Shown: positions 37,001-49,000 of the stretch, piece by piece
How positions within the stretch are numbered: position 1 is the first letter of the stretch
Layout of the letters: each line of letters opens with the position of its first letter
Assembly: GCA_002104905.1 (NCBI GenBank)
Contig: MCFE01000279.1
Span: 39,986-103,985, forward strand
DNA from: Basidiobolus meristosporus CBS 931.73
Taxonomy: Eukaryota > Basidiobolomycota > Basidiobolomycetes > Basidiobolales > Basidiobolaceae
DNA: 64,000 nt
Direction: 5' to 3'
Translations under genes and position numbers: made by a program
The notes under the pieces: model-generated
Told to the model about the DNA's origin: nothing
The model's input: only the letters and a program-made list of their open reading frames with translations
Database searches by the model: none

Positions 37001-39353
37001 TAGCAATCAAATCTATCTTCTATCTGGTTTTCCAATATCAGCTTGAGGTAACTAAACACACTGGTCCAAGATCCTATTATAAATACAAATCAGCATTCTT
37101 AGCAGCGTCACTCCAGCCATTTTTCAGAGGATCGCAGGCCAGAGAATACACACATTCATATACGTGCATATACCAATTAGTACTCAGCATGGGCTACCTC
37201 ATTCTACTCAGTATCAAATTGGTATTTTTACGCTCACGCTATATTAAGTTGAGGCGAGGAATCGCTCTTTATTGGGATAATCCGGCTTGATGAGTTCGAG
37301 TCATATTCTTGTCATGTGTAAGCACGGTGTGCTAGTGTCCAACCATTGATTTTGGGCCAATTTCACTTTGGGTAGAAAAATACGGTTGAAAAAAACAATC
37401 TCCAATCATCTTGACTATCGGTAAAATCATGGACTGTGTGACCAAACGCCCGTTCTTGTTTGATTATATCTCAATTGTCTTGGCAATCATTCCAAGACGA
37501 TATCGCAGCAAACAAGTGATGAGGTCTGATCTGCTGGCGGGTGCCGTCCAACAATGATCTCGTTGCTAGATGATTTTTCTTTGAGCATCAGATGATTGCA
37601 TTATCCGATGATCACTATTCGTCGCCGGCGCCGTTTGACCCTTTCCATCCTCTAAGAGCGCTGCGTCGAAACCCCCTAGATATGAATCGCATACTCATGA
37701 CCATTCTCTATGGCAATCCAATGGTCATGGGTTAAAAAGTCATTTATCCATGTCTGAGTCAACACCCATTTGATATGATGACCTTCAATGCTGGTTTCTA
37801 AGCGAAACCCATGCTGCTGGTTGCATATTCATGTGGTTTGCATGATCCAGCGTTGACGGCTCTAGCCTCCCTGGAGCATCCCGTTCTTCCATGCTGGCCG
37901 GTGTACATAGCTGTAGGCGCCATGCCAATGCAGGGGCTTCTTTGCCAAAGCTTCAGAAAATCGAGGACGACGGTGCGTCGCAATTCCGGATATCGATATG
38001 CTTCAGCAACACCCTGAACCAGCACACAGCCCCAACCTTCTCCATGACAGGTGCGTCTGAAGCAGACATCATATCTCTCTTACCGCACTGGTACATCGAT
38101 TCGGAGGGTTGACGTGATCATTTAATAACTGTTTGCATAAAAACAGTGGCCTAACAAAACCTGAGAAATATGTATTAACCTGCTAGTCAAATGAGCTTCT
38201 GCCTAATGGGAGAAATTTGAAACCATACATCCACAATCAGCCTAACATGACAGCACATACCTGGCTTCTGCTCATGTCGCTATTAGGTAAGCAGTGCCTC
38301 GGTGGCCAAAGGGTTGGAGCAGGGCGTTCATTTGGTATCCGGAGACGCTGGATCTACTGCGTAGCTTCTGATGGAAGAAATGCCGCTCGACTTCCCGTAG
38401 TGTGATTGCTTGCACAATGGTGAATTATGTGCTACGATTTGGGCAACACAAAATACTGGAATCAATAATGCCATATAGACAACTGTCAGCCACAACAGGA
38501 TATGATGCCTATTCTCTAAATTGAGGGTGATTTTAGTTTTGGTTAGGTTTGAAATGAGCTGGATCCCTAGTGTTCTTGGTGATTTCTTATGAAACAATGA
38601 AATCTGTGCATGCCATAGTTTTTTAATGGAATACTAGTTAATACTTAATAATACGGGGATCAACGATGTCTGGGATTCTCTTCTATCCCATTCATGAGGT
38701 TTTGGAGGATTTCAGGCACCGCGCTAGCAACAGTATTGGGCTGGAAATGGCGGGGGTCTCATGTCGGTGTTCATATCACAGACATCCCGCGGAAGCCTCG
38801 TAGCGAGCGGTTTGTTTGTTCAAAGAGCAAGAGTCATTTCAATCAGTAACGGGATCCATCCACGGTGACCCAATAGAATAGGGTCGAGTATTCTGATTCC
38901 AAATTCAGTCAAGGGGATACCAATCGTACATGATGAAAAAGCGAAGAAAAAAGAAGTCACCCAATAAATGATTTGAGCGCATTAGGGCTATGAATTGAAA
39001 TATTATTATATATTCCACGGTACCCAATCGGCAGCCAAACTGGCCACTGTGATAACATATAAATGGGTCGGAGAGGGAGCGCGATCTCTATTTCATCCAA
39101 TTGCCCCTTCTCTTGCTATTCTAATCCTAGTGCCTTGAATTCTTCCACCACGAAGCTCTCTAAGCGTCCACCCCACCCTTACACTTCTACATCGGCTGGC
39201 CTAGCATAATATCAGAATCTCACCTCGACTGTGTGGAGATTATAAGATCTTGATCATACTATCATAGAGTAGGAATCACTCAATTGCTTCTTGACTTTGG
39301 GTCTGGATAAATTGGCCGAGAAATATTGATGCTAATATTTTGAAAGATATCCG
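34067..39353. other. 5.3-kb intergenic region without recognised genes
   Basis: Short ORFs (below about 105 codons) in all frames, none with a domain I recognise or a spliceable partner. CpG content is like that of neighbouring genes. A homopurine stretch near 38,935-38,957 (AAAAAGCGAAGAAAAAAGAAG) is the only compositional oddity. Pyrimidine-rich sequence at 39,100-39,200 probably belongs to the 5' region of the next gene. Confidence 0.4.
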
Positions 39354-40544
39354 ATGTCTTCATCTTCATCCATGATCGGACGCCCCCGAAAGCCAATATG
39401 GGATCATTTTTGGCGAGGAGAAAGGTGCAATAAAAGCCACTATCATGCTCACTGCAATTATTGTATCAAGGCTTTGGGAATAGGTCGAGTACCTGGTATC
39501 CTTGGCATCCCTCGGACAATGGCGGCACATTTGCGTACATGCCAATATACCCATGCCGATGTAAAGAGAGCATTCCCAAACGAGGTATGTCTTTGTCCAC
39601 CGAGCCCTGTCTTCGTTTCCTCGCATCACTAAAGGCCGTTCATCGTTGGGAATCCTAACCGAAGCAGCAAGGTTAGTTTTTGAGGCGATTTCCAGGAATA
39701 CTTGGGAAGATTTTCCGTTTTACTCCATCAATTTTCTTAGCCGACGACAGGCCTTCCGAGCACAAGCAGCGTAGAATATCAGGGCCACAACTCACATCGA
39801 TATCGGGACTCACTTCGCCCACGTCCAGTCTTGACATTAGCGCTGAGCAGATCAAAAAACTGATAGATATGGCCATAGAGGGTAAGTTGCTTCCTTTTCC
39901 ACCTGGGTCAGGCAATAGTATTCATCCCCACGTTCCTCAAAGCCCTGGATAATTCTTACGCACCCTACACAAACTTCAAAGTCGGCGCCGCATTGCTGAC
40001 CGGCGGGAACCATTTCTATAAAGGTAGCCTAAGCAACAGAACGTCGTTGAAGCAATCGCACCTTGCTTATAAATTATTCTAAGGTTGTAATATTGAGAAT
40101 GCATCTTTAGGAGCTGGGATATGTGCAGAGAGGGCAGCATTCGCTAGAGCATGGGTAATATGCTGAACTAAACCACGTCGTTACCATTGGACTTCGCTAA
40201 CACAACTGCTATGGATTACAGACCGATGGGGAGAAAAAGTTCCTCGCTGTTGCTATAGCCACGTAAGATGTAAAGAAAAATATACGATTGCTATTGGTTT
40301 GGAGACTAACTAGCCCTTAACAGCGATCCCCCAAGCTTTACATTCCCATGCGGCACCTGCAGGTAAGACGAGTGCGGCCGACCTAACCTGTGTTTCGGTT
40401 TAACCAATACAGCCATATCTTTGTAGACAGTTCATGGCGGAATGGGGGACTGATCTCAACGTGTATGCCGTCAAGTCCCACAAATCCACTCAGGTGCTCT
40501 CTCTTGAGGAGCTTCTACCTCATCGTTTTACGCATCATCCATGA
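39354..40544 (+). CDS. Predicted BED zinc finger-cytidine deaminase fusion
   Basis: Seven-exon model: 39,354-39,584; 39,677-39,881; 39,943-40,023; 40,084-40,154; 40,222-40,262; 40,324-40,362; 40,427-40,544, giving 261 aa. Exon 1 encodes a BED-type finger: W-D-H-F-W-R-G near the start, C-N-Y-C, and M-A-A-H-L-R-T-C (C-x2-C ... H-x3-C). Exons 2-7 encode a zinc-dependent cytidine deaminase: S-A-E-Q-I-K-K-L-I, S-Y-A-P-Y-T-N-F-K-V-G-A-A-L-L, the C-A-E-R-A catalytic motif and P-C-G-T-C-R. The deaminase frame is closed by a TAG at 39,674-39,676 and has no ATG before its core helix, so it needs an upstream exon. The BED exon lies directly upstream, ends GAG|GTATGT and matches in phase. Known CDAs deaminate free (deoxy)cytidine; a DNA-binding finger on one is unexpected. 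The deaminase is secure, the fusion less so. Confidence 0.6.
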
Positions 40545-42649
40545 CAAGCTCTCGACTATAGAAGCCATCCTTTTATCGATCGTTTTTCAGCCTCATTGCA
40601 AGAAAATAGAATAGTGAATACTTTGGTAGAGCAGATGTTTATTAGCTTAGAATTGTTGATAAGAACTTAATCTTTATATAATTTTTACATTGTAACAAAA
40701 TATTCATTTCCAACGATGATATTTTGATGTAATCATTTTGTCATCTTCTTACTCCTTCCTGTTCGAATAAATTAGAAAGTGAAGTTAAAAATATAGATAT
40801 CAGCTGCAAAACAACTGAGCAATGGGATCTACATGGCGCTCACTGATCAGCTAGGGCTGTACATGTATGGAGGTTGGCTGTTCAGACTGGTAAATTCTGT
40901 CCCAAACCAAGGGCAATATATTGAATTTTCCGATGTCAACCCCTATGTATGTAATAGCTCAGTCGTTGGCTGTCTAAGCGTTCTTCAGGGATATCTTAGA
41001 CTCAGATGAATTGGCCACTGCATATGTAAAGCTAACAGCTCAGTAACTGTGGAATCCAATTTAGAATCCCTGCAACCATGGACCTCAGTCATGTAGTTTT
41101 TAGATTCAGCAAAAGAAAAGTATCACATTCCCCAAGTTCCCAATATACTATGCAAAGTCAAGTAAGAAGAAGGAAGAGTCATCACTCTGGCAAGGTGTGC
41201 CCCGCACTTTGGTCACCTGCAGGTAAGCATTCCCCCCTTTCATGACTGCAGAAACTAGCTGGCAGCGTTCATCCATTTCCCCACGCATCCTCAGTATTCT
41301 ACATGGTGGTACTGTTGAGGGAACTTACCAAGATAATATATTCGTAGCTGTCTAGTTGATAGATTTCCCAGGAGTATTTAGCTCCTGCTTGCCTCCGATC
41401 AGCTTTTCGTAGCAAGTACAATAAGTGAACTATATTTCATCAGAGGACATCATCATTGTGAATTTCTGCAGGCATCGTTAGAAAATACAAGACTGCCAAT
41501 ATTCAGCATACGGGTGACTTTGTTCTCTGATATTTTGGAGTTTACGGTACGGCGAAACATGAATGATCTTGGAATTTAGTGTATCCTTCGAATATGATCA
41601 ATTTCAATACTAAGCTACTCTACTGATCTCCAATCCATATATACATGTATATACATATATATATTGGCCATAATTGTCTTCACACTAGTGGGCTCATCTG
41701 CTGGCTCTATTGCATGGCGAGTTCCCATCAGATGGGTAAAGTGCTTCCGGAAATGCTTCAGGGCAGTTGTTTTTAGGAATGGTTTCCAGAATCCATCAAA
41801 GGGTCCCCAAACGTTTTGTGCGTGCTTTGGAAGACTTCCGAAACACAACCCCAACCTATTTTCCTCTTACATTGTCCAGGTAATCAGTCAAGTTGGGAAC
41901 GTATCTCGTATGTTCACCCGAATTCCAAAACATGACAAATACCCACAATTTTCTCGCAATGGGCACGAGATCCAAGGGCTTCAGCATGAAGTTGACTTCT
42001 GATGCTCAGCTTAACCAGCAGACTCTGATGGTCCACTATTGTAGAGCCAAGGCCTAGGAGGATTTGTTCCTTGGGAAGCATACCACTACATATTCCGTTT
42101 ACATGCAGTTGATTACGATAACCGGTAGTAATGGCCATGATCCAGAAGATTATTGGTAGCGGCATGAACTTCGTTGTCACAACCAAGGGGCGAATGAAAT
42201 CCTACGGTTGTGTGGATTAGATTACACCAAGACAGGTTTCTAGCTAGTCCTGTACATAAGCGGGATTTTCTTGGATACTGGAGCACCTCATTCGCTGCTG
42301 ATTGGATATCCTGGCGGCAGATATTCCTGTAGGTTTTTTGTACAATTGTCTAAATATTCCCGTGTTTTTATTGAAACAAGGTAACCTTGGAAGGCTTCTA
42401 GAATAATGGTCGAGTTGAAGAATCTAGACTGTAAGATGCTTGTGAACATGTAGCCGCAATGAAGGTGACATATTCTCATTAGTGAAGTATGAATGCTCAT
42501 GAGGGTTCAGGTTAACGACAGCTGTGCGGGTATTTTAAGTGATGATTGGTCGCTCAGAGTCAACCTTGCGTATATTTAGGTGCACATCCCAGGGATCCGA
42601 GCCAAGGACCTGATGGTCTTTCAAAAAGTTCGCTGGGTGTGCATTGGTT
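40545..42649. other. 2.1-kb region with no recognised gene
   Basis: Minus-strand ORFs at 41,615-41,854, 41,914-42,186 and 42,288-42,500 follow one another downstream of the membrane-protein gene, but I see no domain. They might be exons or relics of another gene. A TATACATATATATAT stretch at about 41,649 is simple sequence. Confidence 0.3.
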
Positions 42650-43468
42650 TCAGCCTGGATTTGTTGTTGATGGAGTTTGTGAGAGTGCTCCGTTTGCTTC
42701 ATGACAAGCCAGGAGTTCAGTATCCCTATCAGTAAGGAAGGTGTTAGTAATTGGGGAAAAGGTCTGGAGCCGAATATATATCCTACATCCGATGCGAAGC
42801 AAGTGGCTCATAGAAGCCCCAGTCACTGTGAACATAAGAATGGCAAACGTGAAGTTAAACGCCAAAATGAGAATCGGAAAGATATAGCCATGCTTCACGA
42901 GCATGCTAAATATCTTGGGAGAAAGTGTTCGTGATTGTTGGTATATCCGCTGCACAAACATCCAGCTCAAAAACAACACAACTCCAGTTTCTGTAGCAAG
43001 TAGCACCACAGGCCAAGTCTTTTCCGGTCTCCCAATGCAATAACCATATCCATAGTGAACGAAGGATGTGGAGATCATAATCATGACCAGACATCCCGCA
43101 CGAGCAACCTGAACAATTGAGCACACAGCGGCAATCCATTTGAAGGATTTGTTGGTGTAGTAAGCCTTTAAAAACAATATGATATCGATGACCAAGAAAG
43201 ATGTGAACGATAGGAATTGATACAAGTAGAACTGGAATGTGCAGTCAGCGAGAGTACTAAAGACTGATATCAAGTCGACAATGGTGCTGATAAGTAGCAG
43301 GCTGCATTGGATAAAGTTCAATTTGTATATCCACAAAATCTCACGCAGAGCGATTTTTACCGACTGGTATGTCCCGGCAAGTGCAATAGGAAATGCGAAC
43401 GCAGTAATGATTGTGCCAAGGTTATAGAGAAATATATGCTGCGAATCCCAGACAAGTTGCTGCTCCAT
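42650..43468 (-). CDS. Multi-pass membrane protein, receptor-like, unknown family
   Basis: A 272-aa single-exon ORF with six clear hydrophobic segments at about residues 11-31, 52-72, 81-103, 111-135, 151-173 and 193-216; a seventh may be lost or encoded by a further exon. The N-terminus before segment 1 is short. Conserved-looking elements are F-K-W-I (before segment 4), H-Y-G-Y-G-Y-C-I-G-R-P-E-K (loop 4-5) and a hydrophilic C-terminus. The layout recalls seven-helix receptor-like families that are expanded in some early-diverging fungi, but I cannot name it. Two decayed relatives lie upstream on the same strand (44.1-44.6 and 46.2-46.6 kb), suggesting local tandem duplication. Confidence 0.6.
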   Translation of the reverse strand: MEQQLVWDSQHIFLYNLGTIITAFAFPIALAGTYQSVKIALREILWIYKLNFIQCSLLLISTIVDLISVFSTLADCTFQFYLYQFLSFTSFLVIDIILFLKAYYTNKSFKWIAAVCSIVQVARAGCLVMIMISTSFVHYGYGYCIGRPEKTWPVVLLATETGVVLFLSWMFVQRIYQQSRTLSPKIFSMLVKHGYIFPILILAFNFTFAILMFTVTGASMSHLLRIGCRIYIRLQTFSPITNTFLTDRDTELLACHEANGALSQTPSTTNPG

Positions 43469-44090
43469 GTCTTTGGTCTATAATCCGCTCGGCTCTATTT
43501 CCAAACTAAAGGCTACGAATGTACGATCCGACGCGACTTCTGTTTTATGGATTGGAAGAGTTCGTACAGGAATTCAGGTAGAAAGCCTTTCCGGGGGCGA
43601 CCCTTCCCTTCATTTTATAGTTGCTAGATTCCCGTTCTGGTTTCTGTTGAACGAGGATTACCTTGATGTAACCTTTCCGGATTCATCAACCATGGATAAC
43701 TGGTTGGTGATATCTATTTGCCAGTTATTAATAACCTAATTTTGGTCCAACCATACTTATTGGCAACTGGATTTTATACGGTGACGTTCCTATATTAGTG
43801 TTTATGTCGGTTTGCAGGTTGGTGAGCACGGGAGTCGCCTGGTGTCGTTGGTTGACTCACATCTCACATCATGCAATCTAAGAGGTACTCTAGGAAACAA
43901 CGAAGTGCGGCTCTGTTGTGTATGGGCACAAGCCGTCCCACCGTCCACCATCTCTCCAAACTTAATTAAATCCCATATTCTATAGTCGTATATTGAACAT
44001 TCAAGTATTAGTGTTAACCCATGAGGAGGTAATACAAACGCCACCCCCTCCAGCAGGTTAGTCAGAGGCCAACATTTTAATACGGTAATA
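43469..44090. other. Upstream region of the membrane-protein gene
   Basis: Contains only shadow ORFs (43,467-43,739 +; 43,802-44,098 -). No motif recognised. Confidence 0.3.
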
Positions 44091-44625
44091 CTAATCATAC
44101 CTTGGTCTCCAAACTGTGTAAGTGAAGTAAATTGGTTGTAGCAGCTGGAGAGGGGAGAAGGGCCACAGCACCATGACGAAGATACTAAACATGAATTGTG
44201 ATCTTCTGGCCCGAATCTGCACCGGGTGGAGATTGATGATCGTGGTCAACCAACGGAAAGCATCTGTATCCGGAGCCGATGGGCCGCGGGCTCGAATACC
44301 TTCCAACTTTTGCCTGTTTCATAGAGGTCTCATCACTTATTCTGTCTGATTTGTCGAGCAAATTTTGATATTCATTTATGATGTTGATTGGCTTCCCTTC
44401 GTTGATTATTTGGCAGCACTAGGTTTAACCACATATCGGCACCGTGAGAATCCCATGGACGCTGTCTGAAAGATCATTGAGAATTAGTCTCTGAAAGACA
44501 CCGTTGTAGATGTTCGCTCGTGGGATCAGATTATTACGGTGGTGTGACCAGTAAATTAAAAGGTAGAAACAAAAAGCCGATAGAGCTGGGAATTTGTATG
44601 CAACTTTAAATTCTGAGTTCAACAA
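44091..44625 (-). pseudogene. Possible decayed relative of the membrane protein
   Basis: Two minus-strand ORFs (44,425-44,625 and 44,091-44,306) carry hydrophobic stretches. In the second, F-R-W-L followed after ~9 residues by V-Q-I-R-A-R lines up with F-K-W-I ... V-Q-V-A-R-A of the intact protein at 42.7-43.5 kb, and is followed by a hydrophobic segment as there. The similarity is short and may be fortuitous. If real, the copy is broken by frameshifts or has introns. Confidence 0.3.
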
Positions 44626-44778
44626 ATACCGAGGCCCACTCTGGGAAACGATCTGATGGGTGCTGGAGGAATATCAATTTGGTATTGTATTATGATGTTT
44701 TGGAGCCACTGATATATCAATAACAATGTGTCGATTTAGGATTTGGGTCGATTGTAACCCGTTATCGGTGGGTCCACT

Positions 44779-45510
44779 ATGAATGAAGCTCAGCTAACCT
44801 CTAAAGAAAAAAAGAAATTGTACAAAAAGGAATTGCGCAAGCGGAAGCGCTTGCTTTCACTAGAACAGGAAAATTCTACTGATAAGTTCATCGTAAACAG
44901 CATTGTTTGAACTCTTGCCACAACCCAAACCACTAAATCCTTCGGTAAAGGGTGCATACACCTTTAACTCCGATGTAGATATATCAGATGTAGTCATTCC
45001 TGAAAGCAAGGGGAAAAGTGAGGTATATGGCTCTGCCCAGCTTTATGATCCGCAGTCGTTTTCTAAATAACGAGACCTATCCATACTTCTAACAAATCAA
45101 CAAAGGAATCCTCAAATGTTTCCGCTCCCGAAAGCAGGCCTGCTTTGGAAGGGTGTGCAGAGGTAAAAGAGGTTACTTTCCCGACTGCCCGATTTACTCA
45201 TGATTATCTGCATCCAGAAATCCAAGAGAACTATAGGTTGTGCACTGCCACCAGATATACTTGCAAAGCGAGTCTTAGACGATAATTGTACAGAATCCGA
45301 AATCTCAAAGAAACATAGAAGCTGTCTAGAGTTTGTTGATGCAGTGAGTGGCTATCATTTTAAATTCGCTATGAAATATGCCATAACCTCAGAAAATCAG
45401 CCTCTTGCAGATCCAAAGGTGAAAAGCCCGTCCAAAGAATCTCCTATTAGCGTTGTGAGCCAGGTTTTACATCTGATAGTGGTCTTCCCTTCGATAAACG
45501 GCATATATTA
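44779..45510 (+). pseudogene. Unrecognised broken coding sequence
   Basis: ATG at 44,779 opens 43 codons with a basic, helical stretch (K-E-K-K-K-L-Y-K-K-E-L-R-K-R-K-R) and a stop at 44,908. Further open pieces follow to about 45,510 in shifting frames (for example 45,200-45,511). The frame changes lack clear splice sites, so I read this as a decayed gene of unknown function; a multi-intron gene is the alternative. Confidence 0.2.
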
Positions 45511-46182
45511 ATTTCGCGTTAGCCCGATTCAACGAAGCGTATTCATAGTGGTTTGCGGTGTTGCCGGTGCTTCGAACTACTAGTCAGAGATCAAGACTTT
45601 GAACATCACAATAACACGCTTCTTGTCCGACCTAACAAACTACCAGACAATTGGAAAGGACTTCAAAGGCGTGGAGATAGAGTAAACCCACTATGACATA
45701 ATCCTCGGGGCATTTTTATTGATTTTTATAATTGTAGATATTTTGCCAGAACATGCACAACATTGGAACCATCCAGCGCACTACCTGGGCGAATCTAAGC
45801 GTTGCCATTTACCACCTGAAGATCGACAAAACCACTTTTCGAGAAAACTTTCCTCGTTAATTAGGAAGCCAACACATCATCTGCCGCCCGATCATCTTTC
45901 GAACCAGACACCATCTTGCTGATTTCTATATCGACCAGCTGAACCAGACGAAGTGCCTTGAATAAACCAGTTTAATATTTTCTGAAGATTAGATTATCAA
46001 GTTGTGGCAGTTCTCTGTTCGGTCGCCGTTAAACTAGGTTACACAGTCGTGCCAAAAGCCCTTTTTGCTTAGGAAAAATCTGGAGTTTGGCAAGTATGCA
46101 ATATATATAACCGGTCGCCAGGAAGGCCACTCTATCCTCACGACAATAGAACAATCAACCCATTCAACTCGAAATAGGACAC
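45511..46182. other. No recognised feature
   Basis: Short chance ORFs only, no motif. Confidence 0.3.
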
Positions 46183-46568
46183 CTAATTACTTCGGTGCAT
46201 GCCCTTCGTGCTATCTATCCACGCACAACTAAAAACGCTTTCCCGACTTGTGTAATCAGAGAGCAAGCACATCGGAGAATCCCAACACATGGCAACACTG
46301 ATCACATCAGAATGAGTCGCATAACCGTACCAGCCAAGGGCATCTTGGTGCTCATCAAAACCATAGCCGCAAATCAAGATCAGCGCATACAACTTCGAGG
46401 AAAAGTTTTTCTACAATAACCGGTTTCGATGATCTGGTACATGTTTTCAGCGTCAGAATCCCAACTGGCACAAAATAGAAATGGTGGAGATAGAGGAACA
46501 CTATAACCTTGTATTCGATTTGGGAAATATGTGACATCGGAGAATATGCATGGCATACTTGACTGCAA
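46183..46568 (-). pseudogene. Decayed paralogue of the multi-pass membrane protein
   Basis: Overlapping minus-strand frames reproduce parts of the intact protein in order. F-L-Y-L-H-H-F-Y-F ... I-L-T-L-K corresponds to F-Y-L-Y-Q-F-L-S-F ... I-L-F-L-K. A-L-I-L-I-C-G-Y-G-F ... W-Y-G-Y corresponds to V-M-I-M-I-S-T-S-F ... Y-G-Y-G-Y. A later segment alternating between frames resembles L-L-A-T-E-T-G-V-V-L-F. The frame jumps and stops show that it is not functional. Confidence 0.4.
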
Positions 46569-47712
46569 TCTCCATCAAAAACGTAGATGCCAAAGTGGGT
46601 TGCGCAAGATATAATTCATAGCATAATAATGCAGCCTATTGCAGTGCCAAGGTGTCATATCCCAATAAACGATACCTAGTGAGGATGCCCACTTACATGG
46701 TTAGCAACCAGAGCAGTATCAAGCGAATCTGGTACCTTGGAAAGTTGGTCCCGAAAACACATATTGGAACCATAACCCTAGGGTTGCATGATGATCACGG
46801 GTCCAAAACCCGACCGAAAGAATAATTGGTGTCAGGCACAATGTTGACTACATTCCTGTCAAACAGACGGGAAAGAAAACGCTTCACAGCATGATTCACT
46901 CATACTAATAAGTGATCGTTGAATGTTGCATAGAATAAGAACCCTGAAATGTCACATATTGGACTCCGTCAAGTGGCAAGTCACGGCTTTATTTGTCTGT
47001 GAAGACCTAGGAAGGGGAACGCTGAGTGTTTCTCGCTGCGACAGAGGACGTTGAAGTCAGAGGTGTGAGCTTCATTGATCATGAATCCCATTCGGGGAAC
47101 TCGGATTCAGGGCCAACACGAATCGAATCACCGAAGTAATTGAAGTTGGCTATGGAAAACCCCGCAAGTTGCAGTCCCATCCTACATAGTACCACCACAC
47201 CGCCCCATCACTACGTATTATTGGAAGGCATGTGTGCCAAAAGAACATTCTAACCAACACTCCAGCTAACCCTAGCCTGCAGAGGCATACCCCACACTGT
47301 GATAGACAACCGTATCTTATCTAATCAAACTGATCTTCACAGTAACCATTTGGCCGTATCTGGAGATCGCCTATTCCAATTGCTGCCCAACACTCCCCAC
47401 CATAGCCCCGTCAATGCTATTCAACAGTCATCGCTTGCTTTTTTAAATGTTTAATCATGTTCTTCAAAAATGGGTAAATTCAATTCTATTACGTTAGAAA
47501 TTTAAATGAACGCAGCCATGTAGTAATGAATATGGTGGTACTTAAGTGCGATAAAAGAGTATGACGGAGTTCGATTTGGTGCCCGTACTAGAGAAGAGAC
47601 AAGATCGGAGGAAGCGAAAATGAAATAATACAAAATGAAGATGTTTGTCCGATGATATCATCATCCGTGCACACCAACATTGAACTGTTGGATACCGAAT
47701 TCAAAGCAAGGT
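46569..47712. other. 1.1-kb intergenic region
   Basis: No gene recognised. It includes the 3' flank of IDH2, where minus-strand transcription would end below 47,713. Confidence 0.35.
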
Positions 47713-49000
47713 TTAGGCAAGGTTCTTGATGACCTCAGCGGTGAATTGGCTGTTGGTAGATTTGCCACCCAAATCACCAGTGAGAGCCTTGCCCTCGGCG
47801 ATGGTTTTGAGAACAGCGGATTCGATGGAGTCAGCGAAGGGCTCGAGCTTCATATGGCGAAGCATCATCACGGAGCTGAGAAGAAGGGCGGTGGGGTTGG
47901 CCTTGTCCTGTCCAGCGATATCAGGGGCGGTACCGTGAACAGACTCGAAGATGGAGGCAGTCTTGCCAATGTTACCAGAAGGAGTGAGGCCAAGACCACC
48001 GATCAAACCGGCGCACATATCGGAGATGATATCACCATACAAGTTGGGCATGACCATGACGGCATCGGCGTAGGTGTTGGGGTCTTGAACAACGTGAAGG
48101 CAGGCACGATCAAGCAAGACATCATCAAACTTAATTTGAGGGAACTCCTGAGCAACATCACGGCAAGCACTCAAGAAGAGACCATCGGACATCTTCATGA
48201 TGTTGGCCTTGTGAACAGCAGTGACACGCTCACGTCCGTTGGCAACGGCGTATTCGAAGGCGTATCTAGCACAACGCTCGGAAGCCTCTCTGGTGATCAA
48301 CTTGATGGATTGAACAACACCATCAACAACCTCGTGCTCAATACCAGAGTACTCTCCTTCAGTGTTCTCTCTGATCAAAACAGTGTTGACGTTGTCATAA
48401 AGGGTCTTGTAGCCGACAATGCTCTTGCAGGGACGAACATTGGCGTAAAGGTCGAAGGTTCTTCTCAAGGTCAAGTTGAGAGAAACGTGACCCTTACCAA
48501 TGGGAGTAGCCAAAGGACCCTTCAAAGCAATCTTGTTCTTGGTGACAGAGTGAAGAGCTTCATCGGGAATAACAGTCTTTCCCTCTCTGATAACGGGAGT
48601 AACGTCAACCTCCTCCCATTCGATTGGGACATTGGCAGCAGAGTAGATTTCCTTGACCGATTTGGAGATCTCCGGGCCAATACCGTCACCAGGAATTAAA
48701 GTTACAACATAGTTACCCTTGAAAGAGGAAAATGAGTGCGTTTCCAACAGCCATGGGAAATAGGTGGCGGACTTACAGTGGCGGGGTTCTTGTTCAAAGC
48801 AGGGGCGGAAGTGGCGGTGGCCAAGGCTCTGACAGCTGAGAACTAGAGTTTCAACAGAGTATTAGCTTGATATTCCAAACGCCACGACACAGATTCTGGG
48901 TGCGGGAATCGAGGCAAACGAAGAATTCAGGAGCGCATCGTACCTGAGCAGTGTTACGTAGCACTCTAAGAGCGGAGGGGGCAGACTTGGACAAGAACAT
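47713..49000 (-). CDS. IDH2: NAD-dependent isocitrate dehydrogenase, catalytic subunit
   Basis: Mitochondrial TCA-cycle enzyme (isocitrate + NAD to 2-oxoglutarate + CO2 + NADH), a partner of a regulatory IDH1 subunit encoded elsewhere. Spliced model on the minus strand: 49,000-48,944; 48,842-48,777; 48,717-47,713, giving 375 aa (yeast Idh2 is 369). The first ~40 residues ([13 protein letters not shown]) look like a mitochondrial presequence. Core motifs: [58 protein letters not shown] and H-G-T-A-P-D-I-A-G. The R-E-N-T-E-G-E-Y motif points to the catalytic subunit. Introns are 101 and 59 nt. Codon bias makes a 339-codon antisense open frame that is not a gene. Confidence 0.95.

Noticed and set aside
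47680-48699. 339-codon open frame on the plus strand
   Set aside because: It is exactly antisense to IDH2, shows no domain, and is explained by the strong codon bias of IDH2.
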